A stretch of 63,428 nt of DNA from an uncultured SAR116 cluster alpha proteobacterium (GCA_902539295.1 CACBIM010000011.1:1-63428), one strand, 5' to 3'; counted from the stretch's first letter, positions 38,037-48,003 are shown. Made by a program: numbers and translations. Notes: generated by a model from the letters alone, not told the origin.

Positions 38037-39778
38037 TACATTTCCTCAGGGGCTGAAACTGAAAATAAATCAAGGCCTGAACATATTACAATTTTTATAG
38101 CCATTAGAAGGCTTAAATTAGCATATGTAGAAGCATCATTTTCTTTTTGAAAAAACCTTAATTCATCATACTCTCTACCCAATGACCAGAGACTGTGGAA
38201 AACAGATGATAACTCTATTAAATAAAATGCTACTCGATGAGGTTCTTTATGAATTGCTGATGTCTCTATAACCTTTGGCCAGTAAGTAAGCATTTTACAC
38301 AATTTTAAATGAACATCATGATTTAGATAGGATAAGTCATAATTATTTTTTTTTGTATCATATCCTAGCTGCTCAGCTTTATTTAAAACAGAGCAAATCC
38401 GTGCATGTGCATACTTAACATAAAAAACTGGATTATCTTTAGATTTCTCTGTTACTTTATCAAAATCAAAATCAAGAACCTGATCATTTTTCCGAGTTAA
38501 CATTATGAAGCGTATTGCATCTGCGCCCACCTCATCAATAATTTCATTTAAAGTTATAAAATTACCAGCTCTTTTTGACATTTTTAGAGGCTTATTATTC
38601 TTTATTAGATTTACCATTTGGCAAAGTTTTATTTCTAACTGGCCATCTTTATCTGCAATTGCATTTACTGCAGCAGTCATTCTTTTCACATAACCACTAT
38701 GATCTGCACCCCATATATTAATCAACTTTCCTTTAGTTCTAATTAACTTATCCCTATGATAAGCAACATCACTTGCAAAATATGTAAGAGCACCATCCGA
38801 CTTAATTATAGTTCGATCCTCATCATCACCAAACTTCTTAGCTTTGAACAAAGTTTGCTCTTTTGGTTCCCAATCATCTGCAGTGCTTTTTGGAGACGGT
38901 AAAACCCCGATATAAATCAAACCCTTTTTATCAAGCTCTTGAATTGTTTTTTCAACTGACAGATCTTCAACTAATTTTTTTTCAGACGAATATCTATCCA
39001 TTTCAATATTTAACTTTTTTAGATCATCCCTAATCTGATTAAGAAGGTATTTAATTGAAAATTTCTTTATAAGTTCTAATGATTTAAATTTTTCTCCATT
39101 AAGCAAGCTATCCCCATAAACATCATATAATGATTTTGCTAATTTAATTAAATATTCACCAGGATAATAACCATCAGGAATTTCAGCTTTATTTTTTGTA
39201 ATTAACTCTTCATACCTAATAAAAACTGATGCAGCCAAGACATCAATTTGATTGCCTGCATCATTAATATAGTATTCTTTTGTAACATTATATCCAACCA
39301 TCTTTAAAATATTTGACAGGACATCACCAATAACAGCGCCTCTAACATGTCCAACATGAAGTGGCCCGGTAGGATTTGCCGAAACAAATTCAACGTTAAT
39401 ATTATTGTTTAAAAAGATTTCAGACCTGCCAAATTTTGACTTGAGTTTTAAAATTTTCAAAATTTGCTCATGCCAAAATGAATTTTCCAAGTTTATATTG
39501 ATGAATCCAGGTCCTTCAATAGAAATGTCATCAAAGTAGTCGAGCTTCTCTAATTTAGATTTCATTAAAATTGCTAATTCTTTGGGTTTGAAACCAACAA
39601 TTTTTGATAATACTAAGCAAATATTAGTTGAAATATCACCATGGCTTTCTTCACGAGGAAGTTCAACGGCAAATTTTTTCTTAAGGGTATGGATATCATC
39701 TAAACTTTTATTATTATTTTTTATAACTTTTAAAAAAATATCAAAAATTTGATTTTTAAAATCATTATATATATTCAT
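38036..39778 (-). CDS. argS: Arginine-tRNA ligase
   Basis: ArgRS charges tRNA-Arg. The 580-residue protein has class I motifs: FVSANPTGPLHVGHVRGAVI (HVGH form of HIGH), the N-terminal add-1 domain, DWEPKEQTLF, MSKRAGNF (KMSKS equivalent) and GADAIRFIMLTRK, then an anticodon-binding DALR domain ending in VSAPEEM. It overlaps dgt by four bases upstream. Confidence 0.97.
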   Translation of the reverse strand: MNIYNDFKNQIFDIFLKVIKNNNKSLDDIHTLKKKFAVELPREESHGDISTNICLVLSKIVGFKPKELAILMKSKLEKLDYFDDISIEGPGFININLENSFWHEQILKILKLKSKFGRSEIFLNNNINVEFVSANPTGPLHVGHVRGAVIGDVLSNILKMVGYNVTKEYYINDAGNQIDVLAASVFIRYEELITKNKAEIPDGYYPGEYLIKLAKSLYDVYGDSLLNGEKFKSLELIKKFSIKYLLNQIRDDLKKLNIEMDRYSSEKKLVEDLSVEKTIQELDKKGLIYIGVLPSPKSTADDWEPKEQTLFKAKKFGDDEDRTIIKSDGALTYFASDVAYHRDKLIRTKGKLINIWGADHSGYVKRMTAAVNAIADKDGQLEIKLCQMVNLIKNNKPLKMSKRAGNFITLNEIIDEVGADAIRFIMLTRKNDQVLDFDFDKVTEKSKDNPVFYVKYAHARICSVLNKAEQLGYDTKKNNYDLSYLNHDVHLKLCKMLTYWPKVIETSAIHKEPHRVAFYLIELSSVFHSLWSLGREYDELRFFQKENDASTYANLSLLMAIKIVICSGLDLFSVSAPEEM

Positions 39779-40956
39779 AAAATATAATTGCTCTTGAAGT
39801 ATTTTTTATGCATTTCTAGTGCATTACGATCAGTTAGGCTAGCAATTTTATCAGCAACAAATCTTTCTAAGGATTTAGAAGATTTACCAGCCATTGTTTT
39901 TTTATTATTATATAATTTTTCTTCATTAATTAAAATATCAGGATCTTTAATAAAAAAATCAAAAAGATCAGAAATTACCTTTTTACCTAATGATTTTGAT
40001 TTATCTACTTTTGGATGATGCCATAACTTATTAAGTAGAAAATCCCTAATTACTGATACATTAGATAAAGTTTTATTACTAAAGCAAACAATTGGTTTTG
40101 GACAGTGTCTTACATTTTCAACTGATTGAATGTTAGAGTTTTTAATATTCAATTTACTATTATTAATTGTGTCTTGAACTAAAACAGAGATCAACCTTCT
40201 AACCATTTCGTGAGCGAGAAATTGATCAGTAATATTTATAAATTTATTACTAATTTCCTTAATAATCATATCAATAATTGGTAAATTTTTAATTTGATTT
40301 ATATTTAATATACCAGAGTTTAGGCCATCATCAAAATCATGTGTTAAATAAGCAATATCATCTGCAATTGCAGCTACCTGACCTTCTAAAGACGTGTTGG
40401 AATTTAGGTTAAATTGAAACTTACTGTCTAAAATTTTTACAAATAGTCTAGGCTTGTCAATTATGCCATTATGTTTAATGATACCATCCAAAGTTTCCCA
40501 ACAAAGATTTAATCCATTAAAGTTTGGATATCTTCTTTCTAATTCACATAAAATTCTTAGTGCTTGTTCATTATGATCAAATCCTCCATAAGAAAGCATT
40601 TTTTCGTTTAAAATTTCCTCACCTGCATGGCCAAATGGTGGGTGACCTAAATCATGTGACAAGGCGATTGCTTCTGTAAGATCTTCATTTAAATTTAATA
40701 CAAAAGAAATAGATCGTGAAATCTGAGACACTTCAATTGTATGAGTAAGTCTAGTTCTGTAATAATCACCTTGCTCATTAAGAAAAACCTGTGTTTTATG
40801 TTTCAATCTTCTGAAAGCAGCTGAATGAAGAATCCTATCTCTGTCTCTTTGAAAACAAGTTCGCTCATCAACATGATTCTCAAAAATCATTCGTCCTTTA
40901 GTCTTTTGAGAAAAAGTTGCATAATTTGATAGAATTCTATTGTCTGGGTTGGTCAT
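39775..40956 (-). CDS. dgt: Deoxyguanosinetriphosphate triphosphohydrolase-like protein
   Basis: HD-domain enzyme of the dGTPase family: hydrolyses dNTP to nucleoside and triphosphate. The 393-residue protein has FQRDRDRILHSAAFRRLKHK, EVSQISRSISFVLNLNEDLT, and the metal site ALSHDLGHPPFGHAGEEILN, then DDIAYLTHDFDDGL. It overlaps argS by four bases and faces erpA across about 80 bases, as in other alphaproteobacteria where erpA-dgt-argS are neighbours. Confidence 0.94.
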   Translation of the reverse strand: MTNPDNRILSNYATFSQKTKGRMIFENHVDERTCFQRDRDRILHSAAFRRLKHKTQVFLNEQGDYYRTRLTHTIEVSQISRSISFVLNLNEDLTEAIALSHDLGHPPFGHAGEEILNEKMLSYGGFDHNEQALRILCELERRYPNFNGLNLCWETLDGIIKHNGIIDKPRLFVKILDSKFQFNLNSNTSLEGQVAAIADDIAYLTHDFDDGLNSGILNINQIKNLPIIDMIIKEISNKFINITDQFLAHEMVRRLISVLVQDTINNSKLNIKNSNIQSVENVRHCPKPIVCFSNKTLSNVSVIRDFLLNKLWHHPKVDKSKSLGKKVISDLFDFFIKDPDILINEEKLYNNKKTMAGKSSKSLERFVADKIASLTDRNALEMHKKYFKSNYIL

Positions 40957-41036
40957 ATAAACTAAATATGTAGTAAATTGTTTAATATTTATTTGTTATA
41001 TATTATATTAAAATTTTAATCATTGATTTTATATTT

Positions 41037-41384
41037 ATGAGCACATTATCAGAAATTAAACAGAAATTCGCAGTCTCAAAAAATGCTGCTCTTAGAATAC
41101 AATATTTGTTAAAACAAGAAGAAAAAAATAGTTTCTTTAGACTTAAAGTTAACGGAGGTGGATGCTCTGGCTTTCAATATGATTTTAGTTTTGATAAAAA
41201 TAGAAATGAAGATGACCTAATATTTAAATACTTTAATACAGAGATATTAATTGATGAAATGTCATTAACGTTTTTAGATGGAAGCACACTTGATTTTATT
41301 GATGATTTATCAGGATCTTTTTTTCAAGTGAACAATCCAAATGCATCTTCTAGTTGCGGCTGCGGAACTTCTTTTTCTATTTAA
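41037..41384 (+). CDS. erpA: A-type iron-sulfur cluster carrier (ErpA-like)
   Basis: A-type carriers receive and pass on Fe-S clusters. The 115-residue protein contains the three ligand cysteines in GGGCSGFQYDF and SSCGCGTSF, the latter at the end, and the FLDGSTLDFIDDL segment before it. Position between dgt and xth supports ErpA in alphaproteobacteria; IscA/SufA cannot be excluded. The stop TAA and the xth start ATG overlap as TAATG. Confidence 0.9.
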   Translation: MSTLSEIKQKFAVSKNAALRIQYLLKQEEKNSFFRLKVNGGGCSGFQYDFSFDKNRNEDDLIFKYFNTEILIDEMSLTFLDGSTLDFIDDLSGSFFQVNNPNASSSCGCGTSFSI

Positions 41385-42151
41385 TGAAATTTGCAAGTTG
41401 GAACATTAATTCAATAAACTTAAGAAAAGAAGCTGTTCTTAATTGGATAATTACTCAAGACATAGATGTTTTAGGACTACAAGAAATAAAATGTGAAGAA
41501 GCTAATTTTCCAAAAAGTTTTTTTACAGATAATAATTATTTCGTCGAAGTAATTGGCCAAAAAGGATATAATGGTGTAGCTATCATTTCTAAATACCCAA
41601 TTGAAGTTTTAAATAGAAATATACCAAATTTTATAGAAGAAATTTCTCAAGCAAGATACCTTGAAGTTAAAATTAAAGACTACGTTTTTTCATCAATTTA
41701 TGTTCCAAATGGGAATCCAATAAATTCTGAAAAATTAGAATATAAATTATCTTGGATCGAGGCATTCATTGAGCATGCTAGATGTTTGTTAGAATTTGAA
41801 ATGCCTGTAATACTTGCAGGTGACTATAATATAATTCCTGAAGAAATCGATTGCTGGGATGAACAGGTGTGGAAAAATGATGCTTTGGCAATACCAGATA
41901 TAAGATTTAAATTTCGAGAAATTAAAAACTTAGGATACTTTGATTCCTTTAGATTAATAAATAAAAATAAATGTGAATGGAGTTTTTGGGATTATCAAAA
42001 TGGGTCTTGGAATAAAGATCATGGGATCAGGATTGATCATATTTTAATAAATAGTTATGGCGCCGACAAAATAAAAGATTGCAAAATTGACAAGTCTCTA
42101 CGAGGTCTGAGTAAACCAAGCGATCACACACCTATATTTGCTACTTTTTAA
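41384..42151 (+). CDS. xth: Exodeoxyribonuclease III
   Basis: This AP endonuclease / 3' exonuclease acts in base-excision repair. From ATG 41384 (coupled to erpA) it has MKFASWNINSINLRKEAVLN, LGLQEIKCEEANFP (catalytic Glu), AGDYNIIPEEIDCWD and, at the end, RIDHILIN with SDHTPI. Length 255 is normal. Its 3' end overlaps convergent valS by 11 bases. Confidence 0.96.
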   Translation: MKFASWNINSINLRKEAVLNWIITQDIDVLGLQEIKCEEANFPKSFFTDNNYFVEVIGQKGYNGVAIISKYPIEVLNRNIPNFIEEISQARYLEVKIKDYVFSSIYVPNGNPINSEKLEYKLSWIEAFIEHARCLLEFEMPVILAGDYNIIPEEIDCWDEQVWKNDALAIPDIRFKFREIKNLGYFDSFRLINKNKCEWSFWDYQNGSWNKDHGIRIDHILINSYGADKIKDCKIDKSLRGLSKPSDHTPIFATF

Positions 42152-44798
42152 AATCTACCCTTTTCAAGGCCTCATTCAATTTATTTTTTTTATCAATTGA
42201 AGCATTTTTTTTATCTTTTAGTTCATTTACAACTTTTTCAGGAGCGCGATTAATAAAATTTTTATTACTAAGATTTTGCTCAAATTTTAATATTTCCTCT
42301 TCTACTTTATTAATTTCTTTTTTTAATCTTATAATTTCATCATCTAAATTTATCGTGCCTGATAATGGTATTCCAATTGACAACTCTCCAACAACTCCAG
42401 TTGCAGAACCATTTGGAAATTCGTGACTAATTATTTTAATTGAAGAAAGTTTACTAATGTCACAAATAATATCTTCATATTTTGAAATTATCGAAAGTTT
42501 CAGACTTTCATTATTTCTAATTAACAATTCTAATTTCTGTTTATAAGGAATATTTAATTCAGATCTAATTATCCTAATTTCGGTTAATAAAGATATTAAA
42601 AAATTAATCTCATTCTTAGCGATGTTATTGTCTTCAATTAAGCATGGTTCTGGCCATTTAGAAACAATTAATAATTCTTTGGAGCCAAAGTATTCTTTTG
42701 ATAAAGTTTCTGTAACATAAGGCATAAATGGATTTATAATTGATATACTATTGAATAAAATCCAACTAGATACATTTCTAAATTCAGATATATTCTCTGA
42801 AACTGATTTTTCTGACAATGAAGGCTTTATAAGTTCTATGTACCAATCACAATAACTATTCCAAAAAAATTTATATATATTATCAGCTGCCTCATTAAAT
42901 TTATAAGAGTTCAAATTTTCATATATTTTTTTTAAAGTTGAATTGAATTCATTAACAATCCAAATATTAATATTATTTTTTAATTTTTTTGGTCTATAGT
43001 CTTTATTGAAAATACATTTATTATACTCTAAAAATTTAGTAGCATTCCAAATTTTAGTAGAAAAATTTCTGTATCCTGCAATCCTAGTTTCAGATAATTT
43101 AATATCACTGCCTTGAGTTGCTAACGCAGCTAATGTAAACCTTAAAGCATCAGCACCATATTTTTCAGATAAATCTAACGGGTCCATAACATTCCCTTTA
43201 GACTTAGACATTTTTTGACCTTTTTCATCTCTGACTAAACCGTGAATGTATATATCTTTAAATGGAACTTTTTGATCCATAAAATGCATACCCATCATCA
43301 TCATCCTTGCGACCCAAAAAAAGATAATATCAAAGCCAGTAACTAAAACAGAACCTGGGTAATACTTTTCAATTTCCTTAGTGTCATTGGGCCATCCTAA
43401 AGTAGAGAAAGGCCATAGAGCAGATGAAAACCAAGTATCTAAAACATCATTTTCTTGTTGTAGATCTACTTTTTTTCCATAATGCTCCTCAGCTTTTTCT
43501 AGTGCTGTTTCTTCATCTAACTCAACAAAAATTTTTTTATCTGGTCCATACCATACAGGTATTCTATGTCCCCACCATAATTGTCTTGAAATACACCATG
43601 GTTGAATATTACGCATCCACTCAAAAAATAAATTTTCCCAATTTTTTGGAATGAATTTCATTTTTCCTTCTTCTACAGCCTGGATAGTCGGTTTTGCAAG
43701 CTCCTTTGCATTAACATACCATTGCTCCATCAGCCATGGTTCAATAATTACGCCTGAGCGATCACCATAAGGAAGCACATTTTCAACTTCTTCAATTTTT
43801 ACAATAAGCTTTTCTTTTTCTAAATCTTCAATAACTTTTTTTCTTGCTTCAAATCTATCTAAACCTATGTAATTTTTAGCAAATTTTTTATCCACGATGC
43901 AGGCATTTTCATCAAATATATTTATAATTTCCAGATTATGTCTTCTACCTACTTCAAAATCATTAAAGTCGTGTCCCGGAGTAATTTTTACGGCTCCAGA
44001 CCCCTTATCAGGATCAGAATATTCGTCAGCTATAACTGGAATTTCTCTATTGACTAATGGTAAAATAAGAGTTTTACCCACTAAATCAATATACCTTTTA
44101 TCTTGCGGATGAACTGCTACGGCAGTATCACCAAGCATTGTCTCTGGTCTAGTTGTAGCAACAATTAAAGAATTTTTTTTATCTTTTGTAGAATATTTTA
44201 TATACCACATTTTAGATTTTTCTGATTTATTTTCAACTTCTAAATCAGAAATTGCTGTTAAAAGTTTAGGATCCCAATTTACCAGTCGGTTGTCTTTGTA
44301 TATTAATCCTTCATTATAAAGTTGAACAAAAACTTTTCTTACTGCTTTTGATAAGCCTTTATCTAATGTAAAGCGTTCACGTCTCCAATCAGGAGTTGCA
44401 CCCAAAGATCTAAGTTGTTTGGTTATCATTCCCCCAGATTCTTCTTTCCATTCCCATATTTTTTTTACAAATTCATCTCTGCCTAAATCTGTTCTTAATA
44501 TTCCTTCTTTCAATAAATTTCTTTCTACAACCATTTGTGTTGCTATTCCTGCATGGTCCATTCCTGGTTGCCATAAAACATCAAAACCTAACTTCCTTTT
44601 AAAACGGATTAAAATATCTTGAAGAGTGAAGGTAAGAGCGTGTCCAATATGAAGGTTTCCAGTAACATTAGGAGGTGGCATCATTATAGTATAAGGTTTT
44701 TTTGAACTATCTGGAATTGCAGAAAAAGCGCCAGAGCTTTCCCAAATATTATACCACTCTTTTTCTTTGGTTTTATGATCGAATTGATTTTCAAGCAT
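42141..44798 (-). CDS. valS: Valine-tRNA ligase
   Basis: ValRS charges tRNA-Val and edits threonine. The 885-residue protein has PPPNVTGNLHIGHALTFTLQ (HIGH), the CP1 editing domain with TTRPETMLGDTAVAVHP, DVLDTWFSSALWPFSTLGWP, KMSKSKGNV, an anticodon-binding domain and a C-terminal coiled coil (KEINKVEEEILKFEQNLSN). It is preceded by the PopZ-like gene, a conserved alphaproteobacterial pairing. Confidence 0.97.
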   Translation of the reverse strand: MLENQFDHKTKEKEWYNIWESSGAFSAIPDSSKKPYTIMMPPPNVTGNLHIGHALTFTLQDILIRFKRKLGFDVLWQPGMDHAGIATQMVVERNLLKEGILRTDLGRDEFVKKIWEWKEESGGMITKQLRSLGATPDWRRERFTLDKGLSKAVRKVFVQLYNEGLIYKDNRLVNWDPKLLTAISDLEVENKSEKSKMWYIKYSTKDKKNSLIVATTRPETMLGDTAVAVHPQDKRYIDLVGKTLILPLVNREIPVIADEYSDPDKGSGAVKITPGHDFNDFEVGRRHNLEIINIFDENACIVDKKFAKNYIGLDRFEARKKVIEDLEKEKLIVKIEEVENVLPYGDRSGVIIEPWLMEQWYVNAKELAKPTIQAVEEGKMKFIPKNWENLFFEWMRNIQPWCISRQLWWGHRIPVWYGPDKKIFVELDEETALEKAEEHYGKKVDLQQENDVLDTWFSSALWPFSTLGWPNDTKEIEKYYPGSVLVTGFDIIFFWVARMMMMGMHFMDQKVPFKDIYIHGLVRDEKGQKMSKSKGNVMDPLDLSEKYGADALRFTLAALATQGSDIKLSETRIAGYRNFSTKIWNATKFLEYNKCIFNKDYRPKKLKNNINIWIVNEFNSTLKKIYENLNSYKFNEAADNIYKFFWNSYCDWYIELIKPSLSEKSVSENISEFRNVSSWILFNSISIINPFMPYVTETLSKEYFGSKELLIVSKWPEPCLIEDNNIAKNEINFLISLLTEIRIIRSELNIPYKQKLELLIRNNESLKLSIISKYEDIICDISKLSSIKIISHEFPNGSATGVVGELSIGIPLSGTINLDDEIIRLKKEINKVEEEILKFEQNLSNKNFINRAPEKVVNELKDKKNASIDKKNKLNEALKRVDFKK

Positions 44799-44812
44799 AA
44801 CTTCTAATATAC

Positions 44813-45307
44813 TTAACTTTTTAGCAACAAAGATATTAAAGTTTTTTTACCATTTCTTTTATCTAATTTTATACCTTTATTTACAACTTCCTTCTGCAGT
44901 TCTTCTAAGGTCATTTCTTCAAAATTTCTTTTATTTAATTTAGTTTTAATTTTTACTTTAGGTTGTGCATTACTATCTTTTGTTAGCTTTCTTTTATTTT
45001 GACTTGATGGATTTTTTCTAGAATTATGGAGATAATCTCTTAAAATAGGACTTATAGTAGAGGATAGGTTTTTTTCTAACCAAATTTTTAATTCTTGTGA
45101 AATAATATCTTTAATTACATTCTTAATCAAAAGATTGAGATTAGTAGATTGTAATAATTTATTTTTATCAGTTTTATTTTCATCAATAGAGATAATATCA
45201 GTTAAGAATAATGGATCTGTTACCTCTTGATGCATTTCCTTTTCAATGATCTCTCGAACATTTAATAAATCATCTTTACTTACATTAGATTTATTATTTT
45301 CACTCAT
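44813..45307 (-). CDS. PopZ / DUF2497-like protein with an extra C-terminal SAP-like helix pair
   Basis: The 164-residue protein sits where PopZ normally sits, between tolC and valS. Its N-terminus KDDLLNVREIIEKEM resembles the PopZ start and residues 60-93 (VIKDIISQELKIWLEKNLSS and on) resemble the C-terminal helices that drive PopZ assembly at the cell pole. Here about 70 more residues follow: a Lys-rich linker and MTLEELQKEVVNKGIKLDKR near the end, like SAP or Rho-N helix pairs that bind nucleic acid. PopZ anchors the chromosome origin, so an added DNA-binding tip would make sense, but that is inference. Confidence 0.65.
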   Translation of the reverse strand: MSENNKSNVSKDDLLNVREIIEKEMHQEVTDPLFLTDIISIDENKTDKNKLLQSTNLNLLIKNVIKDIISQELKIWLEKNLSSTISPILRDYLHNSRKNPSSQNKRKLTKDSNAQPKVKIKTKLNKRNFEEMTLEELQKEVVNKGIKLDKRNGKKTLISLLLKS

Positions 45308-46668
45308 TATTTAAAAAATTTTCTAGGATTAATTACTGAAAATGGCGATGGCAAAGGAGGTGCCACTATTTCAATATACTTATACTGTGGAGCTGTTGGC
45401 TTAAAACCAAGGCTCTCTGTATGCAACTCTCCAGTTTCAGAAAGAATTTCAAATGAAGACCTTACTAAATCGCATTTAGCTCTCCACAAACTTATTTCAG
45501 AATTTAAAACATTTATTTCAGAATCTAAAACATCAAGTATTGTTTTTGCGCCAAATTGGTTTTCTTTCAGAGTGGCCTCAGAAGCAATTCTTGCAGCATT
45601 TAATTCCTCTTCAACAGCAGAAATAATTGATCTTTTTGAAACTAAGTTATTAAGTTTCAACTTTACATTTAAATTTGTTAATTTAATTGCCTCATCTAAA
45701 TTATAATTTAAAGCTCTAGCTTGTGCTACTATCTCTCTATTTTTTGATGAAGTAGCTGGAGTATAAAATATTGGACTGCTGAGTGAAAGAGATAAAGTCA
45801 CACCCTCATTATTTCCATTCCTAGTAGATTCAGAAATTGTTCCTGACAATGAAGTAGTTACATTTGGCATTACAGACGAAATGAGAGAGTTATATTGTGC
45901 TTGGTTTATTAATAAATTTAATTTTGCGAGTGCTATATTTAATGAGAATTTTTCAGCTCTCAACACAGCATCTTCTTCATCTTGAGGAATATTCATTACT
46001 TCATTTGGAATTGTTAAATCACCAGGAGTTTCACCAACTTTTGAAATAAATTGTTCTATAGAATTATTTAAATTTAATTTAGCTTCAATAAGTTGTGAAT
46101 TTGCCCGAGCTTGTCTGGCCTCTGATTCAGCCATCGATGTTTTGTTGATTGCTCCTGCAAGAAATCTAGCTTTATTTGCTTCTACCTGCTCTTTAACTCT
46201 TAAAAAATTCTTTTCTCGAAGCTCTCTAATTTTCTGAGATAAAAATACATTTAAATGAGAATTAATAATTTCAAGAATAACATTCTGTTCAAGTATTTTT
46301 ATTTGAATAGATTTTTTATCAATATTTAAATTATTAATTTTTTTTGAAGATTTACTTACCCCACCATCATAAAGTTTTTTTGATATTGTAGCAGTTACAC
46401 TATTACTAAAACTATTATTATAATCACCCGAAGTACCAGAATAAGTTTCTGACAAAGAGCCATTTAATGTTCCCATTATTTCTTTTCCTGCAGATGACTG
46501 TTTAAGTTTCTCATTTAAGGATGCCCACTCAAAACTTGCAGAATGTAAAGCATTTGAATTTTCCAGTCCTTTTTGAATAGAATCTTCGAGAGTTTGAGCA
46601 AAAATAAAGCTTCCTGGAATAAAAAAGATTAATATTATAATAAATTTTAATAAAAATTTTATAACCAT
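45307..46668 (-). CDS. tolC: TolC family outer membrane efflux protein
   Basis: The 453-residue protein has a signal peptide (hydrophobic run ending FIFAQ), then TolC's duplicated coiled-coil halves: TLEDSIQKGLENSNAL, LEQNVILEIINSHLNVFL, then AKLNLNNSIEQFISKVGETP and, in the second half, ATLKENQFGAKTILDVLDSE, which is diagnostic. TolC forms the outer-membrane exit duct for type I secretion and multidrug pumps. It is in line with the PIMT-like gene upstream (about 70 bases). Confidence 0.93.
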   Translation of the reverse strand: MVIKFLLKFIIILIFFIPGSFIFAQTLEDSIQKGLENSNALHSASFEWASLNEKLKQSSAGKEIMGTLNGSLSETYSGTSGDYNNSFSNSVTATISKKLYDGGVSKSSKKINNLNIDKKSIQIKILEQNVILEIINSHLNVFLSQKIRELREKNFLRVKEQVEANKARFLAGAINKTSMAESEARQARANSQLIEAKLNLNNSIEQFISKVGETPGDLTIPNEVMNIPQDEEDAVLRAEKFSLNIALAKLNLLINQAQYNSLISSVMPNVTTSLSGTISESTRNGNNEGVTLSLSLSSPIFYTPATSSKNREIVAQARALNYNLDEAIKLTNLNVKLKLNNLVSKRSIISAVEEELNAARIASEATLKENQFGAKTILDVLDSEINVLNSEISLWRAKCDLVRSSFEILSETGELHTESLGFKPTAPQYKYIEIVAPPLPSPFSVINPRKFFK

Positions 46669-46736
46669 TTCATACTCAATAATTTGTTATCTAACATTAT
46701 ATAAAAATTATTTAAATTTTGTTAGTAAATTTATAA

Positions 46737-47393
46737 TTAAAATGAAAATTTAGTTTTTGATTTAAAAATTGATAATTTACTGACTTGAGCATCAAAGAGA
46801 ATTTCTTGACCAATTTCATCTCTGATTTTAAAAAAAAGTTTTGCTTTCCCAATTTTAATATTAACTGGTCTAATTATAGCAATCAGTTTACCGTTATTAT
46901 TTAATTGGTTAAAAAGCCCATTGGGCTCTGTTTCAATAGAACCTTCAATAAATATTATGTCAAAAGGTGCTTCTTTTTCTACTCCACTTTCCATTGAACC
47001 ATGCAAAGGAACAACATTATCAAAACCCATATTAGAAAAAGTATGAATAGATTTTTCAAATAATTTTTTATCTGATTCTAAAGATATTACTGATGAACAC
47101 ATTCTAGATAAAATAGCAGAACCATAGCCTGTATTAGATCCAACATGAAGGATGTTTTCGTTTCCTTGTAAATTTAGTGACTGAAACAATCTAGCTAAAA
47201 TCATTGGTTTCATCATAAAACGATTTCTAGATAACTGAATGTCTTCATCAACATATGATATTTCCTGTAATGGATCTGGAACAAAATTTTCTCTAGGAAC
47301 ATCTTTAAATGCATTAATAACACTTAAGTTTGTTACTTTATTTGCTCTAATTTGGTTTTCTACCATGTTGCTTCTAGCTGTTTTAAAATCCAT
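46737..47393 (-). CDS. PIMT-like methyltransferase (protein-L-isoaspartate O-methyltransferase family)
   Basis: The 218-residue protein resembles Pcm (VPRENFVPDPLQEISYVDED; FMMKPMILARLFQSLNL) but motif I is changed to ILHVGSNTGYGSAILSRM. This divergent PIMT paralogue sits next to tolC in many alphaproteobacteria. The canonical pcm is at 30.5 kb, so the isoaspartate repair role is covered there; this paralogue's substrate is unknown. Confidence 0.85.
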   Translation of the reverse strand: MDFKTARSNMVENQIRANKVTNLSVINAFKDVPRENFVPDPLQEISYVDEDIQLSRNRFMMKPMILARLFQSLNLQGNENILHVGSNTGYGSAILSRMCSSVISLESDKKLFEKSIHTFSNMGFDNVVPLHGSMESGVEKEAPFDIIFIEGSIETEPNGLFNQLNNNGKLIAIIRPVNIKIGKAKLFFKIRDEIGQEILFDAQVSKLSIFKSKTKFSF

Positions 47394-47416
47394 AATTTAT
47401 TCCAGAGTTAATATTA

Positions 47417-47650
47417 TTAGTTTCTACGCTTTTTACTAACTGGATCATAACCAGAGCTCCCAAAGGGATGACACCTCAACACCCTTTTACAAGAAATATA
47501 AATTCCTTTTATTATACCTTTTTGTTCAATAGCCTGTATTGCATAGTCAGAACATGTAGGGACATATCTGCAATTAGCTCCTAAAAATGGTGATAAAAAT
47601 ATTTTATAAAACTTTATTAAAGAAATAAAAAAAGTTTTCAATGAATTCAT
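47417..47650 (-). CDS. yidD: Membrane protein insertion efficiency factor YidD
   Basis: YidD assists YidC-mediated insertion. The 77-residue protein shows the full family pattern: FYKIFLSPFLGANCRYVPTC, SDYAIQAIEQKGIIKGIY and RVLRCHPFGSSGYDPV, with all three conserved cysteines. It is here detached from rpmH-rnpA-yidC, which is where yidD usually lies in other groups. Confidence 0.95.
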   Translation of the reverse strand: MNSLKTFFISLIKFYKIFLSPFLGANCRYVPTCSDYAIQAIEQKGIIKGIYISCKRVLRCHPFGSSGYDPVSKKRRN

Positions 47651-47729
47651 TATAATTTATCAATTTTGTGAATATAAAGACTTGTTAGTCCTGAAATATA
47701 ATATAGTCAAGAAATTGATAAATAGTGAA

Positions 47730-47930
47730 CTAATTATTTAACAAAATATTCAAGTTTGAAAAATTTTTAATATCCTGAATATTATTATTTTTGAAAGATC
47801 CATTGAAAATATCCTGTTTAACTTGATAAATTGAATGATATTCCTGTTGATTATGATTAGTACTCATTGCATGGTTTGGATTAAAAGTTGCTAAATTTAT
47901 AAAAAGCGAAATAATAGATAATGGCTCCAT
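47730..47930 (-). CDS. Small hypothetical protein, 66 residues
   Basis: I do not recognise this protein. It begins with a hydrophobic stretch (MEPLSIISLFINLATF) and continues polar and Asn/Gln-rich. A strong AAGGAG lies six bases before the ATG, arguing that it is translated. It sits between yidD and a terminator-like hairpin at 47982-48003, so it must have its own promoter or depend on read-through. Confidence 0.5.
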   Translation of the reverse strand: MEPLSIISLFINLATFNPNHAMSTNHNQQEYHSIYQVKQDIFNGSFKNNNIQDIKNFSNLNILLNN

Positions 47931-47973
47931 AAAATCTCCTTAATTTATAATATTTACAGCAAAAATTATGCCA

Positions 47974-48003
47974 CCAAAAAAAAGGGTGTCTGACGACACC
48001 CTT
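47974..48003 (-). terminator. Rho-independent terminator
   Basis: On the minus strand AAGGGTGTC (from 48003) pairs with GACACCCTT, 9 bp with a 4-base loop, followed by a run of eight T (47976-47983 as A on the plus strand). It would end transcription coming from the VOC gene or from the candidate small RNA between them. Confidence 0.85.
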
